Positions 5,483-10,458 of a stretch of 10,458 nt of DNA are shown piece after piece. Source of the DNA: Thermoprotei archaeon (GTDB lineage Archaea; Thermoproteota; Thermoprotei_A; Marsarchaeales; UBA168); NCBI GenBank assembly GCA_011055275.1, contig DSEZ01000129.1, forward strand, positions 1-10,458. Direction: 5' to 3'. The translations under genes were made by a program, and so were the position numbers. The notes beneath the pieces are model-generated. The model ran no database searches. It was not told the DNA's origin and was given only the letters and a program-made list of their open reading frames with translations. Position 1 is the first letter of the stretch, and every line of letters begins with the position of its first letter.

Positions 5483-6960
5483 GGCTTCAAAATGGCCTTA
5501 AGCGCCGACCTCAGCTCCTCCCTCGGATAAAGCGATTTAGGGCCTATGCTTTCCAGCTTGGCAGCCGCCTCCGATAGGCCCAGCTCATCCCTCATCCACC
5601 TTGACAAGTCGCCGTTCTTCATGTGCTCTCTAAGAGATTGCTCAGGTACTTTGTCCAATACGCTGATCATTCCCTCAAGAGTGTAAGCCATTTGGCCAAT
5701 CGGGTTTCCGCCTAGGGTGAAAACAAAGGGATGATCTGCCACCCTTAGCGTTTGCCTTATCTTCTGCTCAAGGTCCCACAGCGCCGAAAGCCCTGTCACG
5801 GCAGCGTCATAAGGGGAAGGATAGGGACTGAAGTAGTTATGGACTTCGCCTGGCCCCCCTCCGTAGGTGTACATGTAGTAAGGTATATCGCTTTCTTGAA
5901 AGTACCTCCAGACCTCTCCTTCCGGGCCATTGTAGCCTTTCAGCTCGCGCCCAATCTTCTGAAGGCTTCTGAAATAGGCCCACTGCATGGCGTTCCCAAG
6001 CCAGCAGCTGGTGTCTCTTTCTATGTCAGCCCATGAAGTGGTCGAGTTGGGGGGAACGGTTATCTCGTCCACAGGGTCTTCCTCCTTTACGACTTCGGAC
6101 GGAGTGGCAAACCTCAGGTTCTCGTGCTTAAGCACCTCATACGGCAGCGACCTAAGGAAGTCGTGTATTCCAGTTTCGGGCCACTGGTGCTCGCCAAAAG
6201 TTTCATAGTCCATGAAAAGCCCAACATACTGGCCAGAAGTCCTGGAGAGCCAGTCAGCGTACTTATCGGCCGTAAGTGGCCACTCGGTCCACCACCTGGC
6301 TGAGAATCTGAAAGCCACGTCATCGCTGAGCCTGTAATTCCTGAAGAGGACTTTTATATTGGGATTTCCCTTCGGTAAGTAGACGTAGTTTGGAGAGCGC
6401 CAGCCCAGTATCCTCTCTGCTCCCTCGGCGAATATACCAGAATACCCCAGCGATGAAACGTGATTCGCTATCTGATCGTTGTATATCAGCTCGGTGTTCT
6501 CAAAAAACCTGGGCTCAAAATTCAGCAATTCCTTCACCTTTTTGCGGTGTTGCTGGATCTGTTCATCAAATTCATCCATGTCATCGTAAAGTGAGGCAAG
6601 CGAGTGATAGTAGGTTTCCTCCATTATTTCGACGCGACCAGTTTTCACCAGTTGCCTGAAGCTTTCGAGAAGGTCAGGGTCATATTCCTCACACTGCTCC
6701 AGAAAAAGCCCGGATATTCCGAACGCGACCCTTAACCCTCTGGGATCACCTTTCTGGCGGTCTATGAGGTCCAGAAGGATGTCGTTCGTTGGAGTATACG
6801 CTTTTTTAGATGCCCTCAAGAAGATCTCTTTATCGGATTCCCTATCGAAGTAAAAGTCTAATAATGGGATTTTCGGGTGCGTTCCCATGAGATCGGACCA
6901 GAAAAAGTCCCTTTTAATCCTTCTGGGCTGATGCACTTCAAACGCTAGGACTACCTTCAT
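5479..6960 (-). CDS. Glycoside hydrolase family 57 protein (alpha-amylase-like)
   Basis: The 493-residue protein shows the GH57 conserved regions in order: H10-Q-P12; G108-R-V-E111; F178-A-E179 with E179 as the expected nucleophile; and M250-D251-Y-E-T-F-G-E with D251 as the expected acid/base. A later S309-W-A-D-I-E-R-D-T-S block precedes W320-L-G-N, the fifth region. Order, spacing and length match the archaeal alpha-amylase-like subgroup typified by MJ1611. Activity is probably on alpha-1,4-glucans such as glycogen or maltodextrins. There is no signal peptide, so it acts in the cytoplasm and likely serves storage-glucan turnover. It is monocistronic, with a TATA box about 24 bases upstream of the ATG. 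The stop overlaps the opposing Cys-rich gene by 4 bp. Specific substrate and product size are not inferable. Confidence 0.92.
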   Translation of the reverse strand: MKVVLAFEVHQPRRIKRDFFWSDLMGTHPKIPLLDFYFDRESDKEIFLRASKKAYTPTNDILLDLIDRQKGDPRGLRVAFGISGLFLEQCEEYDPDLLESFRQLVKTGRVEIMEETYYHSLASLYDDMDEFDEQIQQHRKKVKELLNFEPRFFENTELIYNDQIANHVSSLGYSGIFAEGAERILGWRSPNYVYLPKGNPNIKVLFRNYRLSDDVAFRFSARWWTEWPLTADKYADWLSRTSGQYVGLFMDYETFGEHQWPETGIHDFLRSLPYEVLKHENLRFATPSEVVKEEDPVDEITVPPNSTTSWADIERDTSCWLGNAMQWAYFRSLQKIGRELKGYNGPEGEVWRYFQESDIPYYMYTYGGGPGEVHNYFSPYPSPYDAAVTGLSALWDLEQKIRQTLRVADHPFVFTLGGNPIGQMAYTLEGMISVLDKVPEQSLREHMKNGDLSRWMRDELGLSEAAAKLESIGPKSLYPREELRSALKAILKP

Positions 6961-6980
6961 GAATCAGTTTTCACGACAGG

Positions 6981-6988
6981 ATAAAAAC
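6981..6988 (-). promoter_or_regulatory. TATA box for the GH57 gene
   Basis: GTTTTTAT on the reverse strand is centred about 24 bases before the ATG at 6960, again giving a predicted leaderless message. No Shine-Dalgarno sequence lies next to the ATG. Confidence 0.55.
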
Positions 6989-7337
6989 ATTTCAGAAGTG
7001 CTTAAACGTTCCTAATACCGCTTGGATGACGTAAGCTGGCCTCGCTCGCAGCGGTGTTGGGCTGACCCAAGATCCATGCGGCAAACCACCTCTTCATCAC
7101 GGACAGTGCTTCTGGTTCCCGCAGCGCGGCACCCCTTGGGTACTACTTGTCAACGCGCTTGGGCTAGGATCGAGCGCTGCCAAGGCACCATTGGCTTTCA
7201 GGAAATTCCTAGAAATACCCATGCCTTTACTCGTGTGGCCTTTTGTCATATACCCAACGGACGGGATCTCCGGTAACGAAGACGAGAATCCTGTCGAGTT
7301 TCAAGTAACCGAGTTCATAAAACATTTTGATAATAAG

Positions 7338-7347
7338 CTATTTATAG
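7338..7347 (+). promoter_or_regulatory. TATA box for the wHTH-ATPase-lysA operon
   Basis: CTATTTATAG is centred about 25 bases before the ATG at 7368. It overlaps the tail of the coding-like forward frame that ends at 7364, which argues that the frame is not simply an upstream operon member. The box could also be read on the reverse strand as TATAAATAG. Confidence 0.6.
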
Positions 7348-7367
7348 GCGGTCGCACAAAGTGATTC

Positions 7368-7850
7368 ATGAAGCCGGAGGAGCTGAAAGGCTACGTTATT
7401 GCAGAGGCCTCGGTTAGCAAGGCAAAGCTCCTCAGAGATATGGAAAAAAGGGGATACAAAAAAGAAGAAGTAGAAGAAGCGATTTCGCGTCTTTTATCAT
7501 CGGGAGAACTTTTGGAAAAGCGTTCAGGTAAATCCGTGTCCTATTCTCCTCCATTTCCTGACATCGGTTCGGCCATTCAAAGACTACTTGAGGGGCAGGA
7601 AAGGATTGAGAGCGCGCTGGGTATATATGATGGGAGCTTTGAGGCCAGTTTTGACAAATTCTACAGAAAGGTAAGGGACGTGGCCGGTATTGCCACGCTT
7701 AGAGACATTAGAAACGCGATGAACATGGAGGCATCGGATTTTTACTCGAGTTTTCAGAAAATATATCACAAGTACAAGCTTTCTCCTGGAGGCGAGGAAG
7801 GGCTCATAATCGATGGAAACGTCTGGGGGGTGATCTTGGGATATGCTTGA
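7368..7850 (+). CDS. Winged-helix protein with probable second winged-helix domain
   Basis: This 160-residue, basic, soluble protein begins with a clear winged-helix pattern at about 5-60. Helix (E4-L6 onward), helix (K18-K28), recognition helix (K31-S45) and a wing with alternating K/S/Y residues follow in order. A helical linker spans 64-83. Residues 92-159 (D-K-F-Y-R-K-V-R, then R112-D-I-R, F125-Y131 and a terminal strand pair) look like a second winged-helix-like domain. DNA binding is the likely role, either as a repressor/activator or as the specificity subunit of the ATPase. The leaderless ATG sits 25 bases after a TATA box. The last 8 bases overlap the ATPase start, implying tight co-expression. 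No named family is recognised. Confidence 0.75.
   Translation: MKPEELKGYVIAEASVSKAKLLRDMEKRGYKKEEVEEAISRLLSSGELLEKRSGKSVSYSPPFPDIGSAIQRLLEGQERIESALGIYDGSFEASFDKFYRKVRDVAGIATLRDIRNAMNMEASDFYSSFQKIYHKYKLSPGGEEGLIIDGNVWGVILGYA
7829..7835 (+). promoter_or_regulatory. Shine-Dalgarno site of the AAA+ ATPase gene
   Basis: GGTGATC, preceded by a run of G, lies 7 bases before the ATG at 7843 and inside the wHTH gene. It pairs with the archaeal 16S rRNA tail GATCACC. It supports the ATG at 7843 over downstream starts such as M6. Confidence 0.7.
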
Positions 7851-9471
7851 GGTTAAGATGTCTTCGAACCCCTTTCCTTCTACGCCCATAGCGAGCGAAA
7901 GCCATGCGGACAAACTCGGAGGTGAGGCGTGGAAGAGAACCCGGAACGACCTTTTGGGAATGGCTGCTAGGGTGCGCAGGACAGGAGAGTTCGGGGCTGC
8001 CGTTATAGTTGGGCCTCCTGGTGCGGGAAAAACCCATATATGCATGAACGTTGAAAGGGAGCTTGCCGATTTCTTCCCGATCTACGTTGACGCGTCTATT
8101 TACCCAAACCTGGAAAGCGGCATAACGGGCGCTATGGGCATTACCGCGCGTGAGCTGGGATTTAGAGATTTCGCGGACTACATCTCCTATAGGGTTTACG
8201 ATTACGCGGTGAAGCAAGAGGGAGACGACGTACGCAGGAAGCTGAGATACGAGACCAAGGATAGGTTGTTTTACCTTTCATTTAAACGCTACCTGCTATC
8301 CCTGAGGAATGGCCGGCGCTACCTAACGAAGGACAATCCTTTTTTGGTTCGGGCATTGGCCAGAAACCTCAGAATCGGGTCTTTTTCTGATTTCATTTCA
8401 ATTATTCCTACAATAAGTGACGAGGTCGGGCTTCGTTTCCTCTTAATAGTCGACGAGACAGAGGCCTCTTATGAGAGGGAGTTAAAGGTCCTTTACAACG
8501 CTCAACCCAGGGGGCTTTTCTTAATAACCACTTTCGTTCCTGATCGCTGGGCGGACATCAAGGACAAGGCCTTGAAGGATAGGTTTTACAATGCCTCCCT
8601 ATTCAGGCAGTTGGGATACCCCAGAGCTGATGACCTTGAGGACATAATAATGTCCTACGTAGACGGTCGCGCTGGATTTACCCGCGAATGGGTCGAGGAG
8701 ATAGTAAAGGAATCGAGCTTTACTGACATCAGGGACGCGTTGAGAAAGCTTCATGACTCTTACGAGGCGTGCGAAGGCAATCCTCAATGCATGGAGACGT
8801 CGTTATCCGGAATTGCAGGTGATAAGGGAGAGCTTTCAAGGATTATCGAGCGGTACATAAGACTCCAAGTGCTTCCCTTGCTGAAAAGCAAGGGCCTCAT
8901 AACGTACTTCGCTGATAAGGGAAAAAGGATTCCCTCAATTAATTCCGTGATAGACGTGGTATTTGCTTCAGGAGATGTGCTCTATCTGGCCGACGTCAAG
9001 ATCACCGAGGAGGATGTGTTCGCTCCTGAACCCGATTCAAATATACTCAGGGCTTCAAAGCTTGCTGCCATAGAGCTCAACGGAAAGGTTTACAGTCAGC
9101 TGAGGCCGCTGGTAATTACAAATAGGCCCGGGCAGGAAGGCATCGACTACATAACGCTTACGCCTGATGAAATAAATCAGATAAAAGATGGGTTCAACCC
9201 TCCGTCGGTTGAGGAGAAGTTCGCGCGCGCGTTGAAGCGAAGGGCACGTGGTGGACTCCGTTGTACGGACTTAGCGACGAGCAGCTGCTTGAGGTGGCGT
9301 CTAAGTATGGGACACCCATATACGTCACTGACCTCTCGGTCGTGGAAAAAAACTATGCGGACATCTATCGGGCGTTCAATGAGTTCTTGCCCACGAGGGT
9401 TTTGTACGCCGAAAAAGCTAACTACAATCCTGCGATATTGGCATGCCTTGGTTCGCTGGGAGCGTGGATAG
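7843..9471 (+). CDS. AAA+ ATPase (ORC1/Cdc6-like) fused to PD-(D/E)XK nuclease-like domain
   Basis: Walker A is G57-P-P-G-A-G-K63-T64. Walker B is F199-L-L-I-V-D204-E205, and a sensor-1-like T229/T230 strand follows. F293-T-D-I-R-D-A-L300 looks like the small AAA+ lid helix seen in ORC/Cdc6 and clamp loaders. After residue 330 a different fold begins. A helix with E336 is followed by two strands bearing D371 and D384-x-K386, then a helix and strand (to about 428). This matches the PD-(D/E)XK nuclease core (E, D, D-x-K). The gene is coupled to the wHTH gene by an 8-bp overlap. The real protein probably ends near residue 462-466. Downstream of about 9235 the frame has poor, Cys/Arg/Ser-rich composition and overlaps lysA by 211 bp. 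Confidence 0.8.
   Translation: MLEVKMSSNPFPSTPIASESHADKLGGEAWKRTRNDLLGMAARVRRTGEFGAAVIVGPPGAGKTHICMNVERELADFFPIYVDASIYPNLESGITGAMGITARELGFRDFADYISYRVYDYAVKQEGDDVRRKLRYETKDRLFYLSFKRYLLSLRNGRRYLTKDNPFLVRALARNLRIGSFSDFISIIPTISDEVGLRFLLIVDETEASYERELKVLYNAQPRGLFLITTFVPDRWADIKDKALKDRFYNASLFRQLGYPRADDLEDIIMSYVDGRAGFTREWVEEIVKESSFTDIRDALRKLHDSYEACEGNPQCMETSLSGIAGDKGELSRIIERYIRLQVLPLLKSKGLITYFADKGKRIPSINSVIDVVFASGDVLYLADVKITEEDVFAPEPDSNILRASKLAAIELNGKVYSQLRPLVITNRPGQEGIDYITLTPDEINQIKDGFNPPSVEEKFARALKRRARGGLRCTDLATSSCLRWRLSMGHPYTSLTSRSWKKTMRTSIGRSMSSCPRGFCTPKKLTTILRYWHALVRWERG
9222..9231 (+). repeat. (CG)5 dinucleotide tract at the ATPase-lysA junction
   Basis: Five CG units occupy 9222-9231. With five copies the ATPase frame runs on into lysA. 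One extra unit would bring TGA (9233-9235) into the ATPase frame. One unit fewer would fuse it to the lysA frame. The unit count therefore decides where the ATPase ends. Confidence 0.7.
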
Positions 9472-10458
9472 ATGCCTCATCACCTTTTGAAATAGGCTTC
9501 GCCATGCGCTCTGGTATAGATCCATCAAGGATCTCTTTCACACCCGCTAACGCGGGACCAGAGGAGCTTCGCTATGCGACGGAAACCGGGGTCAACGTCA
9601 TAGTAGTGGATTCTTCCGAAATGCTCGCGCAACTGAGCGCAATTTCAAGCTATAGGGTAGCGCTCAGGTTGAACCCAGGTATAAGGGCGGGGCACTCCGA
9701 GCGCGTTATGACAGGGGAGAGGGGATCGAAGTTCGGTATATACCCCGACGATTTGAGGCATGCCTTGAATTTAGCGCTCGAGAAAACGAGACTCGTGGGG
9801 TTGCACTCGCATATAGGCTCCGGCATAAGGGAACCGGAGCCATATCTCAAGCTAATTGATTACCTGCGGAAGGTCGTTCGTGACGAGTCCTTGGGTCTTG
9901 AGTTCATCGACATAGGAGGGGGCTTCGATTTCTCTGATATTGACCACTTCCGCGGAGTGGCTCGGTCATTTTCTGAGGCGTTTGGAGATGTCATCCGGGA
10001 ACTCAGAGTTGAGCCTGGACGCTACCTAGTCAAAAGGAGCTCGGTTCTCCTTACTAAGGTGAATCAAGTAAAGCAAGCCGGGGAGAGGCGCTTCGCACAG
10101 GTCGATGCGGGGATGAATGCCCTGATAAGGCCAATGCTTTATGGCGCTTTTCACCCCATGAGAAAGCTCGGCGGCTCAACGGAGGAAATGGATCTTTACG
10201 ACGTTGTCGGGCCCATATGCGAGAACACTGACGTATTTGGCAGAGATGTGAAGCTTTCCAAGCTCAGAGAAGGGGACGTCATAGCGATCGAGGAGGTGGG
10301 TGCCTACGGATATTCCATGTCATCGAACTACAACCTTAGACCAAGACCTGCGGAGCTGGTAGTGAAGGGAAGCCAAGTGTTGCTTTACAAGCCCATGGAG
10401 GGCCTTGACGACCTCTTTGCACCTTACGCTTTGGCGGGTTTCAAGCCGGCCCTTGGCC
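9261..10458 (+). CDS. lysA: Diaminopimelate decarboxylase, 3' end cut by window edge
   Basis: 399 residues are present and the stop lies beyond base 10458. The fold-III PLP decarboxylase motifs are all present: PLP lysine K52 in Y-A-E-K-A-N, K-F-G-I, H184 in H-S-H-I-G-S, a G-G-G-F loop, E251-P-G-R254, and catalytic C320 in G-P-I-C-E-N-T-D. A D-A-G-M-N strand, R-P-M-L-Y and a final G-A-Y-G-Y-S-M-S-S-N-Y-N block also fit. This pattern is diaminopimelate decarboxylase (meso-DAP to L-lysine) rather than ornithine or arginine decarboxylase. No ATG is available. TTG 9261 is the only start before the conserved N-terminus, and upstream codons back to the stop at 9210-9212 contain W-W-T-P, common just before this start in homologues. 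The start may therefore be displaced by an indel. It is co-transcribed with the ATPase gene. Confidence 0.85.
   Translation, partial: MYGLSDEQLLEVASKYGTPIYVTDLSVVEKNYADIYRAFNEFLPTRVLYAEKANYNPAILACLGSLGAWIDASSPFEIGFAMRSGIDPSRISFTPANAGPEELRYATETGVNVIVVDSSEMLAQLSAISSYRVALRLNPGIRAGHSERVMTGERGSKFGIYPDDLRHALNLALEKTRLVGLHSHIGSGIREPEPYLKLIDYLRKVVRDESLGLEFIDIGGGFDFSDIDHFRGVARSFSEAFGDVIRELRVEPGRYLVKRSSVLLTKVNQVKQAGERRFAQVDAGMNALIRPMLYGAFHPMRKLGGSTEEMDLYDVVGPICENTDVFGRDVKLSKLREGDVIAIEEVGAYGYSMSSNYNLRPRPAELVVKGSQVLLYKPMEGLDDLFAPYALAGFKPALG

Larger units (their letters stand above)
6961..7367. other. 407-bp divergent interval with coding-like tracts, possible relic or small gene
   Basis: The gap separates the divergent GH57 and wHTH genes and holds a promoter at each end. 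The forward frame from 7035 is open for 109 codons to a TGA at 7362-7364, but its first usable starts are TTG 7194 (56 residues) or ATG 7221 (47 residues, ending D-N-K-L-F-I-G-G-R-T-K). An overlapping forward frame is open from 7022 to 7276. On the reverse strand short frames lie at 7325-7227 (32 residues) and 7222-7097 (41 residues). None resembles a known family. Coding-like tracts in several frames suggest a decayed gene or an unusually GC-rich leader region. No tRNA or box C/D pattern was recognised. Confidence 0.3.

Noticed and set aside
7022..7276. 84-codon forward ORF between GH57 and the wHTH gene
   Set aside because: It starts with TTG with no promoter at the right distance, is rich in R, S and T, matches no family, and overlaps other open frames. 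It is treated only as part of the unresolved gap.
7227..7325. 32-residue reverse-strand frame, M-F-Y-E-L-G-Y start
   Set aside because: It reads plausibly, but its TATA distance is about 20 bases, shorter than the other units, and there is no homology I can name. It is too short to call.
9236..9471. Genuine C-terminal extension of the ATPase (residues after about 465)
   Set aside because: The composition is Cys/Arg/Ser-rich and unlike the rest. The same bases encode the highly conserved N-terminal half of lysA in the other frame, so this is a shadow, though it is reported within the ATPase coordinates because no in-frame stop occurs earlier.
1..10458. CRISPR array, insertion sequence, tRNA or rRNA gene
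   Set aside because: No regularly spaced repeats, no transposase motif with terminal repeats, no T-loop GTTCRA or cloverleaf, and no rRNA-like block were seen. The 12-base 16S-tail match is far too short to be an rRNA gene.

Overview
The window reads as ordinary chromosomal DNA from an archaeon, probably a thermophile. Start codons at the head of transcription units lie about 20 to 27 bases downstream of TATA-like boxes. Internal operon genes instead use the archaeal Shine-Dalgarno sequence GGTGAT(C), as seen ahead of the genes at 1972(-) and 7843(+). TTG and GTG starts are frequent. A GH57 amylase, a UspA protein and an ORC/Cdc6-flavoured AAA+ ATPase also fit an archaeon. The lineage cannot be fixed from this sequence. 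A diaminopimelate decarboxylase argues for lysine synthesis by the DAP route, not the LysW route typical of Sulfolobales.

Layout. (1) 62-3070 is an envelope/glycoconjugate block. A two-gene forward unit (67-aa membrane protein and PAP2-type lipid phosphatase) meets a two-gene reverse unit tail to tail with a 28-bp overlap. The reverse unit encodes a GT4 glycosyltransferase and an NAD-dependent sugar epimerase carrying a zinc-ribbon-like insert. Together they could make a nucleotide sugar, transfer the sugar, and recycle a polyprenyl or dolichyl carrier. (2) 3071-3325 is noncoding, with a strong inverted repeat downstream of uspA. (3) 3326-3799(-) is a UspA protein. A 109-bp divergent promoter region separates it from a forward pair: an HprK/PEPCK-like P-loop protein and a small protein with duplicated four-cysteine modules. 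Neither gene of the pair has an obvious assigned function. (4) 5479-6960(-) is a GH57 glycosidase that overlaps the Cys-rich gene by 4 bp. (5) 6961-7367 is a 407-bp gap with a promoter at each end and coding-like tracts on both strands, possibly a decayed or very small gene. (6) 7368 to the end is a forward operon: a double winged-helix protein, an AAA+ ATPase with a C-terminal PD-(D/E)XK nuclease-like domain, and lysA, which is cut by the window edge.

The most interesting region is the wHTH + AAA+-nuclease pair: translationally coupled, DNA-oriented, and apparently combining an Orc/Cdc6-like motor with a restriction-endonuclease-like fold. Its 3' end is also odd. The ATPase frame runs 211 bp into lysA, starting just after a (CG)5 tract, which suggests an indel in the sequence or a slippage-prone junction. 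The HprK-like/Cys-rich pair is the second candidate for an uncharacterised system.
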